Positions 1 to 8,463 of a DNA stretch of 64,000 nucleotides are shown in pieces. The stretch comes from Robertmurraya korlensis NBRC 107688 (GTDB lineage: Bacteria; Bacillota; Bacilli; Bacillales; Cytobacillaceae), in contig NZ_BCVH01000015.1 of NCBI RefSeq assembly GCF_001591645.1, positions 34,026 through 98,025 of the forward strand, in the 5' to 3' direction. The notes under the pieces are model-generated. The model saw nothing but the letters and a program-made list of their open reading frames with translations. It searched no databases and was not told the origin of the DNA. Position 1 is the first letter of the stretch; each line of letters begins with the position of its first letter. The translations under genes and the position numbers were made by a program.

Positions 1-956
1 TTAAACAAATTACGATCCATAAATCGGATACACAGGTCCCGCAAAATGGCATCCTCTTCCTCTTCCCACATCTGGAAATAGTAGAGAATGACTGCCTCAT
101 CTAGTTTCAAGTAATCATGAAGGGTGATGTTTTCGTCAAATACGGAGTAGAAATGAATCGGCTCGTACGAAAACTGGTAGCCTTTTTTATATAGATGCTT
201 TGCTCGGTGGAGAATCTTTGTCAAAATGACCTCTGCACTACGAGTCACGGGATGGAAGTATACCTGCCAATACATTTGGTATCGACTCATTATGTAGTCT
301 TCCACAGCATGCATACCGCTCTGCTTAATAACCACCTGATCTTCCTTTGGTCGCATTACACGTAGAATGCGTTCCATATCAAAATGCCCATAGCTCACAC
401 CTGTAAAATACGCATCCCTTTGTAAGTAATCCATGCGATCCGCGTCAATTTGACTCGAGATCAAGCTTATCACCAGCTTATTGGGTGACGTTTTGGCAAT
501 GACCTCAGCGACCATTTTCGGAAAGTCCTTACTTACTTTTGTTAGAACGGCATTTACTTGTGTATCACCTAAAATAATTTTTTGTGTAAAAGCTTCGTGG
601 TCCAGGTCAAATACTTTTTCAAACGAATGCGAAAAGGGTCCATGTCCAAGATCGTGAAGGAGTGCAGCACAAAGTGAAAGCAAACGTTGCTCACTGTTCC
701 ATTCTGGTCTCCCATCAAACACATCATCGATAATGCGACGGATGATTTCATAGACTCCGAGCGAATGGTTAAAACGGCTATGCTCTGCCCCGTGAAATGT
801 AAGATATGTCGTTCCAAGCTGCTTCACACGACGAAGACGTTGGAATTCCTTCGTACCAATCAAATCCCAAATCACACGGTCTCTCACATGTACATAACGA
901 TGAACGGGATCTTTAAATACCTTTTCCTCCACTAGCTTTTCCTGTGAATATGCCAC
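1..956 (-). CDS. ywfO: HD-domain phosphohydrolase, YwfO family (3' part outside window)
   Basis: Runs off the left edge of the window, so only about the first 318 residues are present; the Bacillus subtilis homologue is roughly 430 residues. A GTG start at 956 follows an AGAGGGA ribosome binding site. The N-terminus reads VAYSQEKLVEEKVFKDPVHR, typical of YwfO. The metal-binding HD signature is visible as HSRFNHS followed by LLHDLGHGPFSH, the dNTPase/HD superfamily pattern. Expected to be a cytoplasmic metal-dependent phosphohydrolase; the substrate is not deducible from the sequence. It lies next to rsfA, as in B. subtilis, which supports the assignment by synteny. Confidence 0.9.
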   Translation of the reverse strand, partial: MAYSQEKLVEEKVFKDPVHRYVHVRDRVIWDLIGTKEFQRLRRVKQLGTTYLTFHGAEHSRFNHSLGVYEIIRRIIDDVFDGRPEWNSEQRLLSLCAALLHDLGHGPFSHSFEKVFDLDHEAFTQKIILGDTQVNAVLTKVSKDFPKMVAEVIAKTSPNKLVISLISSQIDADRMDYLQRDAYFTGVSYGHFDMERILRVMRPKEDQVVIKQSGMHAVEDYIMSRYQMYWQVYFHPVTRSAEVILTKILHRAKHLYKKGYQFSYEPIHFYSVFDENITLHDYLKLDEAVILYYFQMWEEEEDAILRDLCIRFMDRNLF

Positions 957-1103
957 TGTAGAATCCCTCTTCCTATCTATCTTTAAACTATTATAACTTG
1001 ATTCATTCTACAATTCACCTTAAAAAAGGAAAAATTCTACAAAATTTCGACAAAATTAGAAAGCTACATTCAACCTTTTTCTCCCCTACACGGGTAGTAA
1101 CAT

Positions 1104-1174
1104 GTCGGTTGGAACGCACTCTCTTCGCTGTTATTTCTATCGAAATAACGGCTCGTTCATGCATCTCAACCGAC
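1104..1174. repeat. Imperfect 71-bp palindrome
   Basis: The outer arms GTCGGTTG / CAACCGAC and the inner arms GTTATTTC / GAAATAAC (with a 4-nt TATC loop) pair, separated by a poorly paired middle section. It lies in the noncoding stretch between the HD gene and the DUF1450 gene, with no T-run directly after either arm, so it is not a standard terminator. Function unknown; it could be an intergenic repeat element or an RNA structure. Confidence 0.5.
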
Positions 1175-1185
1175 CATTTTATCAA

Positions 1186-1218
1186 AGAAAAAACCACCTA
1201 TCATTCGTACTATAGGTG
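1186..1218 (-). terminator. Rho-independent terminator of the DUF1450 gene
   Basis: On the minus strand a 7-bp stem CACCTAT / ATAGGTG with a 10-nt loop is followed by GGTTTTTTTC. It sits directly downstream of the stop codon at 1222. Confidence 0.7.
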
Positions 1219-1221
1219 ATT

Positions 1222-1446
1222 TTATTTTTTCAGCTTCTTATTAATTTTATCCATTAATTCTTCTTCTGTTAGTGCTGCAAGGGGACGATTATTCACAAAT
1301 GCGAATGTTTTCTTTCTCCCTGGTCCGCAGTATGATTGACAGCCAATTTCAATTGTTGCCTCAGGATCCATGTCCTTTAAGCGAGGAATCAATGTTTTTA
1401 AATTTACGGCCTGACAATCGTCACACACACGAAATTCATTTGCCAT
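1222..1446 (-). CDS. DUF1450 / YuzB-like small cysteine protein
   Basis: A 74-residue protein with paired cysteines: CDDC near residues 8-11 and a C-x-S-Y-C-G motif near 36-41. This is the DUF1450 pattern, seen in B. subtilis YuzB (UPF0349) and possibly linked to a thioredoxin-like fold. The function is unknown; the conserved cysteines suggest metal binding or a redox role. It is monocistronic, with its own terminator downstream and about 450 bp of noncoding DNA upstream. The family call rests on motif spacing, not on an alignment search. Confidence 0.75.
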   Translation of the reverse strand: MANEFRVCDDCQAVNLKTLIPRLKDMDPEATIEIGCQSYCGPGRKKTFAFVNNRPLAALTEEELMDKINKKLKK

Positions 1447-1903
1447 TATTACAACCCTTTCTTCGGTGCAAACTAAGCCAAGTAAACTCTATTTAATAAT
1501 CTAAACGGTATTTTACCGTTTCTTTTCTCCTAATGCAAGCTGTAATCCTTAGCCGAATATCCATAAAAAACCTGTCTATCTAGTGAAATCTTAATTACTT
1601 TTAAAGATTGTAATGTTTACAAACATTGTTATTTTCGTAAAAGCCCTAAGATACGGCCTTTTACACTATATATTAAGACAGCACTACTTATCTCGTATCC
1701 CAAGCTCTTTTCTAGCTGATATAAGGAGTATTTATCAAAAAATGAGTATAGTATCTTATTACTTTGCATTGAATAACGACACTTTTGAAAAGAAGCATTA
1801 AAAAAATCTACTATCCTTGCAATCAATTGGTATAAAACCGGCAACATGTGGTCATGCTTTAACTAAGAACATGAAAATGTATAAGGTTAGGGAGTTGAGT
1901 AGA
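1447..1903. other. Noncoding gap upstream of rsfA
   Basis: A 457-bp AT-rich stretch. Short ORFs on both strands lack convincing ribosome binding sites and recognisable protein features. Promoters for rsfA (sigma-F dependent in B. subtilis) and for the DUF1450 gene should lie here, but I could not fix a convincing sigma-F match. Confidence 0.4.
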
Positions 1904-2659
1904 ATGAAAGTTAGACAAGACGCGTGGACAGATGAAAATGATTTATTACTAGCTGAAACCGTTTTACGACATGTTAGGGAAGGAAGCACACAGCTAAATG
2001 CATTTGAAGAGGTTGGGGACAAGCTTAATCGTACCTCTGCAGCATGTGGTTTCCGTTGGAATGCGGTCGTAAGACATCGGTATGAAAAAGCGTTACAATT
2101 AGCGAAAAAGCAAAGAAAGCAGCGTCAAAGAATACTAGGAAAAGATCAAGGTGGGAAAAAGAAACTATTATACTCTCCACCCGTTCCAACAATGGAAGAG
2201 GTTGGTTCAATCGCATCAGCTGAAGTGGAAGCCTATGAAGTTCCAAACTTCTCTGAAGAAATAGCCATTGAGCCTGCAGCAATGCCAGCAACTGTCACAC
2301 AGGTATCCTTGCCAAGCCCTCAAGCTTCGCAAATCCAAGCGCCAAGGGAAATGAATATGGAGACAGTCATCTCGTATTTACGATCACTAGGTGGATCCAA
2401 CATCCAAGTGGATATTTTAAAAAGTGAGAATGAGAGGCTTAAGCGTGAAATTGCTTCACTGAAAAGACGCAATGAAGAGCTAGAAGGAAAGATCGAGCAT
2501 CTGGAACAAAACACGGAAATCATCCAAGAAGATTACGAGACATTAATGAAAATCATGAATCGTGCTCGGAAACTAGTCGTATTAGAGGAAGATGAAGAAC
2601 GCCCAGCAACGAAATTCAAGATGGACCGAAATGGAAATCTAGAAAAGATTGCTGAATAA
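1904..2659 (+). CDS. rsfA: Prespore-specific transcription regulator RsfA
   Basis: 251 residues from the ATG at 1904, which follows AGGGAG; the ORF extends 29 codons further upstream, but that part lacks family-like sequence. The N-terminus ([20 protein letters not shown], then [11 protein letters not shown] and CGFRWNAV) is the Myb/SANT-like DNA-binding domain of RsfA. A proline-rich linker follows, and then a long coiled coil at roughly residues 165-225 with heptads such as [16 protein letters not shown]. In B. subtilis RsfA modulates sigma-F dependent genes in the forespore. It lies beside ywfO and lipL, as in B. subtilis (ywfN = rsfA). Confidence 0.9.
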   Translation: MKVRQDAWTDENDLLLAETVLRHVREGSTQLNAFEEVGDKLNRTSAACGFRWNAVVRHRYEKALQLAKKQRKQRQRILGKDQGGKKKLLYSPPVPTMEEVGSIASAEVEAYEVPNFSEEIAIEPAAMPATVTQVSLPSPQASQIQAPREMNMETVISYLRSLGGSNIQVDILKSENERLKREIASLKRRNEELEGKIEHLEQNTEIIQEDYETLMKIMNRARKLVVLEEDEERPATKFKMDRNGNLEKIAE

Positions 2660-2706
2660 ATATATAGATAAGTATGGGAGAGAAGGCAATAATATCTCTT
2701 GCAGTT

Positions 2707-2741
2707 AAAAAAGCCGCACCTAAATTAGGTATGGCTTTTTG
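2707..2741. terminator. Bidirectional terminator between rsfA and lipL
   Basis: AAAAAGCC and GGCTTTTT arms enclose an inner ACCTA/TAGGT hairpin. T-runs on both strands fit the two convergent genes that end at 2659 and 2750. Confidence 0.8.
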
Positions 2742-2749
2742 TTATTACT

Positions 2750-3598
2750 TTATTCACTTGCCTCTGCTAAAAACTTATCGTTCCGCTCCACTACTCTTAC
2801 CACATATGAATCAAGCAACTTCAGTTCGTCATCCGTCAACTCCCCAGCCTGGAGATAAACAGCCTTTTTCTTCAAGGTTAGCAAGAGCCTTAGCATCACA
2901 TCTTGAACGGTGAGAGACACCCCGAATAACTCAGACAAGGATGCCATGACCGATGGCTCAATTTTCGGATAAGAAAATTTTGTCTCCTGATTGTTGACAG
3001 CTCTTTCGTAAAATTCTTGAATGACTCTCGCACGTTCACTCCCGCTGCCCGTCACACATAGGTAGATTTGAACCGCCACTCCACCGCGCAGACGTCGCTG
3101 TGAAATTCCGGCAAACTTTTTCCCATCAATGCTTAAATCATAGCTTCCCGGACAATAGGAACCTACGATTTCTCTTGCCTCAATGGATTGGCCAAAATCA
3201 GCAAACATCTCCTGAACAAGCTCCCACATTGCATCGTATCCACGGTTGATATCGATTCCCTTCTCCTGTTCCGGAAGAATAATTGATAGATTTAGAACCC
3301 CTTCGTCTAGTACGACGGCTAATCCACCGGAATTTCGAACAATATACTCGTAGTTTTGGTCTATCAAATACTCTAGTCCATCTTTTATAAAAGGCAATCT
3401 AGTATCTTGAATACCAAGTACAATTGTATCCGCGTGAACCCACGCTCGGACGGTTGCAGGTGCTCCCTTTGTGCCGATCGAGGCACAGAGCGTATCATCA
3501 TACCCAAACGAATGAAGCGCACTCATATGAAGTCCCGTACTTGATTGATCAATAATTCTCCATGTAGGCTGGTTTAATAGCTTTTGCGCTTCTTCCAC
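2750..3598 (-). CDS. lipL: Octanoyl-[GcvH]:protein N-octanoyltransferase LipL
   Basis: 282 residues from a GTG start at 3598 after AGAGGTGA; B. subtilis LipL (YwfL) is about 281. It is a BPL/LplA-fold amidotransferase that moves octanoyl groups from GcvH to the E2 subunits of 2-oxoacid dehydrogenases. Visible hallmarks: VRNSGGLAVV (residues 87-96), where LplA has RRxGGGA; the conserved lysine in DGKKFAGISQRR near 159-170; and the acyl-carrying cysteine in GSYCPGSYDL at Cys149, the position of B. subtilis Cys150. A terminator separates it from pta upstream, so it may have its own promoter or depend on readthrough. Confidence 0.93.
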   Translation of the reverse strand: MEEAQKLLNQPTWRIIDQSSTGLHMSALHSFGYDDTLCASIGTKGAPATVRAWVHADTIVLGIQDTRLPFIKDGLEYLIDQNYEYIVRNSGGLAVVLDEGVLNLSIILPEQEKGIDINRGYDAMWELVQEMFADFGQSIEAREIVGSYCPGSYDLSIDGKKFAGISQRRLRGGVAVQIYLCVTGSGSERARVIQEFYERAVNNQETKFSYPKIEPSVMASLSELFGVSLTVQDVMLRLLLTLKKKAVYLQAGELTDDELKLLDSYVVRVVERNDKFLAEASE

Positions 3599-3637
3599 GT
3601 TTCGTCACCTCTTGTTTTCTTGCCTTTATTTTACCAT

Positions 3638-3667
3638 AGAAAAGAGCCAGCTATAGAGAACTGGCTC
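3638..3667 (-). terminator. Terminator downstream of pta
   Basis: On the minus strand a GAGCCAG / CTGGCTC stem with a 10-nt loop is followed by TTTTC, nine bases after the pta stop codon at 3676. Confidence 0.75.
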
Positions 3668-3675
3668 ACTAGTAA

Positions 3676-4653
3676 TTATTGACTTAATGCTTGGGCCGCT
3701 GTTATTAATGACAGCTTGTATACATCTTCTTCGTTACACCCACGAGAAAGGTCATTTACCGGACGGTTTAAGCCTTGTAAAATCGGACCAACTGCTTCAA
3801 AATTTCCTAAACGTTGAGCAATTTTGTATCCGATATTACCAGCCTCTAGACTTGGGAAAACAAATACGTTCGCATCCCCTTGAATGACTGAATCCGGAGC
3901 TTTTTTCTTCGCTACTGATGGAACAAATGCAGCATCAAATTGGAACTCCCCATCTAATACAAGAAGTGGATCTCTTAGCTTTGCTTCTTGAACAGCTGCA
4001 GAAACCTTTTCTGTTTCTGGAGATTTTGCAGAACCCTTCGTTGAGAAGCTAAGCATCGCCACTCTTGGCTCGATATCAAACATTCTAGCTGTCTTTGCAC
4101 TTTCTACCGCGATTTCAGCTAAATCCTGAGCATCTGGTGAAATGTTGATTGCGCAGTCAGCAAACACATACTTTTCATCCTCACGTACCATAACAAATAC
4201 ACCTGATGTTTTACGAACGCCTTCTTTTGTTTTGATGATTTGAAGAGCAGGTCTTACGGTATCTGCTGTTGAATGAGCTGCTCCGCTCACTAGTCCATCC
4301 GCTTTGTTTGAATAAACAAGCATCGTTCCAAAGTAATTTTCATCTAGTAAAATTTTGCGTGCGTCCTCTTCAGACACTTTTCCTTTTCTTCTTTCAACAA
4401 AAGAAGCAACTAGCTCATCCATCATTGCAAATTGACTTGGGTCATAGATTTCAGCTTTCTCTAACGATGCACCTAATTCCTTTGCCTTTGCTTCAATAGC
4501 CTCTATATTTCCTACTAAAATAGGCGTTAATACGTTTTCTTCAGCTAAACGTCCTGCTGCACTTATAATTCTTTCGTCTAGACCTTCTGGAAAAACGATT
4601 TTCATGTTTTGTCCACTCACTTTTTCCTTCAGTCCTGTAAATAGGTCGCTCAT
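3676..4653 (-). CDS. pta: Phosphate acetyltransferase
   Basis: 325 residues, the length of short Bacillus Pta (EutD-type, no N-terminal regulatory domain). It converts acetyl-CoA and phosphate to acetyl phosphate in overflow metabolism. PTA_PTB family features: KIVFPEGLDERI near the N-terminus, GLVSGAAHSTADTVRPALQI at about residues 120-139, and the C-terminal VFPSLEAGNIGYKIAQRLG and GPILQGLNRPVNDLSRG motifs that form the CoA and phosphate site. The ATG at 4653 follows GGGAGGA. It is transcribed divergently from hemQ, the order seen in B. subtilis (ywfJ-ywfI). Confidence 0.96.
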   Translation of the reverse strand: MSDLFTGLKEKVSGQNMKIVFPEGLDERIISAAGRLAEENVLTPILVGNIEAIEAKAKELGASLEKAEIYDPSQFAMMDELVASFVERRKGKVSEEDARKILLDENYFGTMLVYSNKADGLVSGAAHSTADTVRPALQIIKTKEGVRKTSGVFVMVREDEKYVFADCAINISPDAQDLAEIAVESAKTARMFDIEPRVAMLSFSTKGSAKSPETEKVSAAVQEAKLRDPLLVLDGEFQFDAAFVPSVAKKKAPDSVIQGDANVFVFPSLEAGNIGYKIAQRLGNFEAVGPILQGLNRPVNDLSRGCNEEDVYKLSLITAAQALSQ

Positions 4654-4927
4654 GACGAATCCTCCCTTATGTACTATACCTTTAGCATACGCCTACCACA
4701 TAAAATTTCAACTGTTTCAAAGATTGTTACCGTTTTCAGTAAAAAAGTTTTTGTTTTCTGAATAGTTACAAAAAGTTTACCTATTTTACTATCTGCATTT
4801 CTTACTATAATTATACTTTTTTAATACAACCATCGTGAAAATTCAGGTTTTATTCACACGTTTCATGGTGAAACTATGGTATAGTATGTTTTGTACATTA
4901 TAATAATTCTAATGAGGAGTGAATTAC

Positions 4928-5674
4928 ATGGCAGAAGCAGCACAAACTCTTGATGGCTGGTATTGTTTACATGACTTCCGCACAATTAATTGGAGCGCTT
5001 GGAAATTATTATCAAGTGACGATAGACAAACCGCTATTCATGAATTTTTAGGTTTAGTAGAAAAATGGAATACTACTCAAGATAAGAAGGAAGGCAGCCA
5101 TGCTTTATATACAATTGTTGGACAAAAGGCAGATTTTATGATGATGATTTTACGTCCAACAATGGAAGAGCTAAATGAAATTGAAACAGAATTTAATAAG
5201 ACAATTCTTGCTGAATATACGATTCCGGCTCATTCCTACGTATCTGTTGTTGAGCTTAGCAACTATCTTCCAGCTGATCAGGATCCTTATCAAAGCCCTG
5301 AGATTCTAGCTCGTTTGTATCCTACTTTACCAAAAGCGAAACATGTTTGCTTCTATCCAATGGACAAGCGCCGCCAAGGCAATGACAACTGGTACATGCT
5401 ACCGATGGAGGAGCGTCGTTCCATGATGCGCAGTCACGGGATGATCGGTAGACAGTATGCTGGGAAAGTAAAACAAATTATTACGGGATCTGTTGGCTTT
5501 GATGATTATGAATGGGGAGTTACCCTTTTCTCAGATGATGTATTACAATTTAAAAAGCTTGTATACGAAATGCGTTTTGATGAAGTAAGCGCACGATACG
5601 GCGAATTCGGTGCCTTCTTTGTAGGGAATTTATTAGAGATTGATCATCTACATAGCTTCTTACACGTAAACTAA
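4928..5674 (+). CDS. hemQ: Coproheme decarboxylase HemQ
   Basis: 248 residues from the ATG at 4928, placed eight bases after GAGGAG. An in-frame GTG at 4919 lies inside that ribosome binding site and is not the start. It catalyses the last step of the coproporphyrin-dependent haem pathway (coproheme to haem b, using peroxide). The N-terminal [16 protein letters not shown] and later [17 protein letters not shown] are HemQ signatures. Tyr143, Lys147 and His170 correspond to the catalytic Tyr, Lys and proximal His of Listeria/Geobacillus HemQ (145/149/172). Monocistronic, with a strong terminator. Confidence 0.96.
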   Translation: MAEAAQTLDGWYCLHDFRTINWSAWKLLSSDDRQTAIHEFLGLVEKWNTTQDKKEGSHALYTIVGQKADFMMMILRPTMEELNEIETEFNKTILAEYTIPAHSYVSVVELSNYLPADQDPYQSPEILARLYPTLPKAKHVCFYPMDKRRQGNDNWYMLPMEERRSMMRSHGMIGRQYAGKVKQIITGSVGFDDYEWGVTLFSDDVLQFKKLVYEMRFDEVSARYGEFGAFFVGNLLEIDHLHSFLHVN

Positions 5675-5684
5675 TCACGATCAT

Positions 5685-5716
5685 ACCCTCTAGCTTCGGC
5701 TAGGGGGTTTTTTTGT
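5685..5716 (+). terminator. Terminator of hemQ
   Basis: A 10-bp stem ACCCTCTAGC / GCTAGGGGGT with a TTCG tetraloop is followed by seven T residues, directly after the hemQ stop codon. Confidence 0.9.
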
Positions 5717-5727
5717 CTTTCCATGGA

Positions 5728-5754
5728 ATAAAAGAATTTCCCCTTACATACGAA
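5728..5754 (+). promoter_or_regulatory. Candidate sigma-E promoter for cwlJ-gerQ
   Basis: ATA at 5728-5730, a 16-bp spacer and CATACGAA at 5747-5754 approximate the sigma-E consensus (ATA, 16 bp, CATACAAT). cwlJ is a sigma-E gene in B. subtilis. The match is by eye only. Confidence 0.4.
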
Positions 5755-5834
5755 TGAATTAGTGAGTTTTTCTTCTTTTCTTTGACCCTTTCATCTCACC
5801 ACTAGAAGGTACAACACGAAGAGAGGTGAAAATT

Positions 5835-6257
5835 ATGGGTGTGATTCCTTACACAGAAGAGCATGTGAAGCTACTGGCTCGATTAATTCGAGCGGAAGCT
5901 GAAGGTGATGGAAACTTAGGTATGTTGCTAGTTGGAAATGTCGGTGTGAATAGAGTAAGAGGGGAATGTTTGGATTTTAAAGACATTCGTGATTTACGTA
6001 AGATGGTCTACCAGCGTCCAGGCGGATTTGAGGCTACCATTAAGGGATATTTTTACCAGGCCCCAAGAGAAAATGAAATAAAACTTGCTAGACGCGTCAT
6101 TAAAGGAGAGCGATTTCATCCCGGTTCAAATTCCCTTTGGTTTTTTAGACCAACTGGCTCCTGTCCAGCTCAGTGGTATAACCAGTGGAATACAGGCCGG
6201 TATAAAGCACACTGCTTCTTCAGCCCTACTCAGCAGGCTTGTCCAAAAGTATATTAA
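5835..6257 (+). CDS. cwlJ: Spore cortex-lytic enzyme CwlJ
   Basis: 140 residues from the ATG at 5835, preceded by AGAGGTGA; B. subtilis CwlJ is 142. Hydrolase_2 family, placed in the spore coat to break down muramic-lactam cortex during Ca-DPA germination. The motifs LARLIRAEAEGDG, LLVGNVGVNRVRG, GYFYQAP and CPAQWYNQW follow CwlJ closely, and the glutamate in RAEAEG is the likely catalytic acid. There is no signal peptide, as expected for a coat protein made in the mother cell. It is followed 28 bp later by gerQ, which CwlJ needs for assembly. Confidence 0.95.
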   Translation: MGVIPYTEEHVKLLARLIRAEAEGDGNLGMLLVGNVGVNRVRGECLDFKDIRDLRKMVYQRPGGFEATIKGYFYQAPRENEIKLARRVIKGERFHPGSNSLWFFRPTGSCPAQWYNQWNTGRYKAHCFFSPTQQACPKVY

Positions 6258-6285
6258 ATTAATTACTTTCTAGGAGGGATTTACA

Positions 6286-6825
6286 TTGTCACAAAATTAT
6301 AATGATCCTAATGCTTTCTACAGACAAACAGGTTATCAACAGCCTTATTATGGCGCACAGACCCAACCAGGTGCACAAAAATACCCAACTACTGGTCAGG
6401 TAGCAGGGGCGGGGATGCCTACATACGGCACACCAGTTTATCCAACGATGCCAGCAGGATCAACGATACCACCGGTCGGTGCTGTTCCTGGTTACACGGG
6501 CGCCTTTAACGCTCCATCAGCAGCTCCTCAGATACCGGGGATGCTACCACTCGAGGAATCATATATCGAAAACATCCTCCGTCTAAATAAAGGGAAGCTC
6601 GCTACTGTATACACGAACTTTGATGCAAATGGTGAGGCCTTAGCAAGGACATTTAAAGGAATTATTGAAGCGGCTGGGCGTGACCACTTAATCCTAAGCG
6701 ATCCGCAAACCGGCATGAGATATTTAATTCCAATGGTGTACTTCGCATACGCTACCTTTGATGAGGAACTTGAGTATGAATATCCTGGTTATACCCCTGG
6801 ATTAGCTTCCTACCCTCCACGTTGA
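6286..6825 (+). CDS. gerQ: Spore coat protein GerQ
   Basis: 179 residues from a TTG start at 6286 with a strong TAGGAGGGA site; B. subtilis GerQ is 181. The N-terminal ~85 residues are rich in Gln, Pro, Tyr and Gly. The C-terminal domain (YIENILRLNKGKLATVYTNF, then GIIEAAGRDHLILSD and MVYFAYATFDEELEYEYP) is the conserved GerQ domain. It is needed for CwlJ localisation and, in B. subtilis, is crosslinked into the coat by transglutaminase Tgl. Translated from the cwlJ transcript and ended by a long hairpin. Confidence 0.95.
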   Translation: MSQNYNDPNAFYRQTGYQQPYYGAQTQPGAQKYPTTGQVAGAGMPTYGTPVYPTMPAGSTIPPVGAVPGYTGAFNAPSAAPQIPGMLPLEESYIENILRLNKGKLATVYTNFDANGEALARTFKGIIEAAGRDHLILSDPQTGMRYLIPMVYFAYATFDEELEYEYPGYTPGLASYPPR

Positions 6826-6837
6826 TTTGAAAAATAG

Positions 6838-6879
6838 AAAAATAAGGAGCATCCTTTTACAGGATGCTCCTTATTTTTT
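6838..6879. terminator. Bidirectional terminator between gerQ and ywdK
   Basis: A 17-bp arm starting AAAAATAAGGAGCATCC pairs with its complement across a 7-nt loop, giving a T-rich tail on both strands. It serves gerQ (+) and ywdK (-). Confidence 0.9.
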
Positions 6880-7249
6880 ACAAATATTTTACCGCTGCTA
6901 CCACGATTAAAATCCAAGCAGCTAAGAACGATAAGCCCCCTAATGGTGTTATTGCACCGAGGATGCTAATTTTCGTTAACGTCATGACGTATAGGCTACC
7001 TGAAAAAAGAACGATACCAATCAACATCATCCAGCCTGACCATGATAAAAGCGTATTCGCTGGCAAGCGCCCAAGCATTACACCTACTATCAATAAGCCA
7101 GTAGCATGGAACATTTGATAGGTTACTCCGGTTTTCCAAATCTCCAAGTATTTTTGCTCCACTCGCCCTTCCAGTCCATGTGCTCCAAAGGCTCCCAGTG
7201 CCACTGCTAGAAAAGCATTAATCGCACCAATAATAATAAAAGTCTTCAA
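6878..7249 (-). CDS. ywdK: DUF423 membrane protein YwdK
   Basis: 123 residues from the TTG at 7249, giving an N-terminus (MKTFIIIGAINAFLAVALGA) that aligns with YwdK; a GTG three codons upstream is possible, but GGGGTGG is spaced better for the TTG. Four hydrophobic helices span most of the protein. GAFGAHGLEG near residue 20 and WKTGVTYQMFHATGLL near 39-54 are DUF423 hallmarks. Inner-membrane protein of unknown function. Last gene of the leftward DUF4230-ung-small ORF-ywdI-ywdK run, nine bases after ywdI. Confidence 0.9.
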   Translation of the reverse strand: MKTFIIIGAINAFLAVALGAFGAHGLEGRVEQKYLEIWKTGVTYQMFHATGLLIVGVMLGRLPANTLLSWSGWMMLIGIVLFSGSLYVMTLTKISILGAITPLGGLSFLAAWILIVVAAVKYL

Positions 7250-7267
7250 CCTCTCCACCCCATTCTG

Positions 7268-7555
7268 TTAAAAATCAAACAGTGAATCTCCATTGCTTTC
7301 ATCGTCTATTTGCAGCTTTTTGGGCTGTGTTTGAATAGGTGAAGGAGTTAGAATTTGCTGTTCGCGTATCGTAGGAATAACAGGATTACTTCGCGTTACC
7401 TCACCTGTTTGACTTTCAAGCACAAGCTCACATAATGTTTTAATTGCTTGAACCCGTTCTCTTACGTGAGAGGTTTTCCCACTTGATTTGGCTGCTTGCA
7501 GCTCCTGTTCCATTTTTAAAAGTAGCTTTTGCACACTAATATCCAATTCGTTCAC
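7268..7555 (-). CDS. ywdI: YwdI family protein (DUF5327)
   Basis: 95 residues from a GTG start. The N-terminal half is a helical segment (LDISVQKLLLKMEQELQAAK, then HVRERVQAIKTLCELVLES) typical of YwdI; the C-terminal half is low-complexity and ends in an acidic DDESNGDSLFDF tail. No catalytic motif or membrane segment. Function unknown. The position between ung and ywdK matches B. subtilis. Confidence 0.85.
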   Translation of the reverse strand: MNELDISVQKLLLKMEQELQAAKSSGKTSHVRERVQAIKTLCELVLESQTGEVTRSNPVIPTIREQQILTPSPIQTQPKKLQIDDESNGDSLFDF

Positions 7556-7615
7556 CCCATACCCTTGTCTATCCTATAGTATACGACCTGATAGTTAATT
7601 TTCCAAAGAATAGCG

Positions 7616-7801
7616 TTATTTTTTCTCAAAACGCAGGCATGCTTGACCAGAAGCTTTCCATACTTCTACCGACGGAAGCTGTCTTGTTTTAAACCCAAAT
7701 GCTTTGCATCCTTTTGGAAAATGAGGGTCCCAAGTAACGTAGAAATACTGGCACTTAAAGCAGTCCATTTTTTCCACCTTCATGTGATCCATCCTTTTCA
7801 T
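7616..7801 (-). CDS. Small cysteine-motif protein translated with ung
   Basis: 61 residues if translation starts at 7801, where its ATG overlaps the ung TGA as ATGA; an inner ATG at 7768 with GAAGGTGG upstream would give 50 residues starting MDCFKCQYF. The cysteine layout (CFKC, then [16 protein letters not shown], then ACLRFE) suggests a small metal-binding protein. Similar short ORFs follow ung in other Bacillus as far as I recall, but I know of no function. Translational coupling to ung suggests a shared use. Confidence 0.7.
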   Translation of the reverse strand: MKRMDHMKVEKMDCFKCQYFYVTWDPHFPKGCKAFGFKTRQLPSVEVWKASGQACLRFEKK

Positions 7802-8463
7802 TCAATTGTCCAATCAATTTCCGAGTAACCATTCTCTTTCAGCCATTTATTTGTTTTTGAAAATGGTTCGCTCCCAAAGAACCCTCGATAAGCAGAAAGC
7901 GGGCTTGGATGAGGAGCTTCGATGATATAATGATGACCGGAAATCAGCTTCTTTTTCTCCTGTGCTGGTTTTCCCCATAAAACAAACACCATCGGTTCCT
8001 CTCTATTACTGAGCTTTGTAATCACCGCATCCGTAAATTTTTCCCAGCCCATTTTTTTATGAGAATGAGCCTCTCCCGCTCGAACCGTTAGAACCGTGTT
8101 TAACAGGAGTACTCCTTCCTTCGCCCATTTCTTTAAATATCCATGGTTTGGAATGGGTATGCCTAGGTCATTCTGTAACTCTTTGAAAATATTTTTTAAC
8201 GAGGGAGGCATTGGAACACCTGGTAGGACTGAAAAGCTCAGGCCATGGGCTTGCTCCGGGCCGTGATAAGGATCCTGACCAAGTATAACGACCTTTACCT
8301 TCTCATAGGCCGTGTACGTAAGTGCAGAAAAGATTTGATCCCTTTTGGGATAGACCGTATATTGTTCGTACTCTGACTCCATCATTCGTTCGAGCTTTGT
8401 AAAGTATTCCTTTGTAAACTCCCCACCAATATACGATTCCCAGCCGTTCAAATTACTCTTCAT
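7798..8463 (-). CDS. ung: Uracil-DNA glycosylase
   Basis: 221 residues, family 1 UDG. It removes uracil from DNA by base-flipping hydrolysis. Signature motifs: [18 protein letters not shown] (water-activating Asp and uracil pocket), [17 protein letters not shown] (uracil-binding Asn), and [14 protein letters not shown] (minor-groove loop with catalytic His). The ATG at 8463 overlaps the end of the DUF4230 gene by 11 bp, with GGTGA upstream. Position as in B. subtilis (ywdG = ung). Confidence 0.97.
   Translation of the reverse strand: MKSNLNGWESYIGGEFTKEYFTKLERMMESEYEQYTVYPKRDQIFSALTYTAYEKVKVVILGQDPYHGPEQAHGLSFSVLPGVPMPPSLKNIFKELQNDLGIPIPNHGYLKKWAKEGVLLLNTVLTVRAGEAHSHKKMGWEKFTDAVITKLSNREEPMVFVLWGKPAQEKKKLISGHHYIIEAPHPSPLSAYRGFFGSEPFSKTNKWLKENGYSEIDWTIE

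Noticed and set aside
1613..1801. Short ORF (62 codons) in the gap before rsfA
   Set aside because: No ribosome binding site, AT-rich random-looking sequence, overlapped by another short ORF on the opposite strand.
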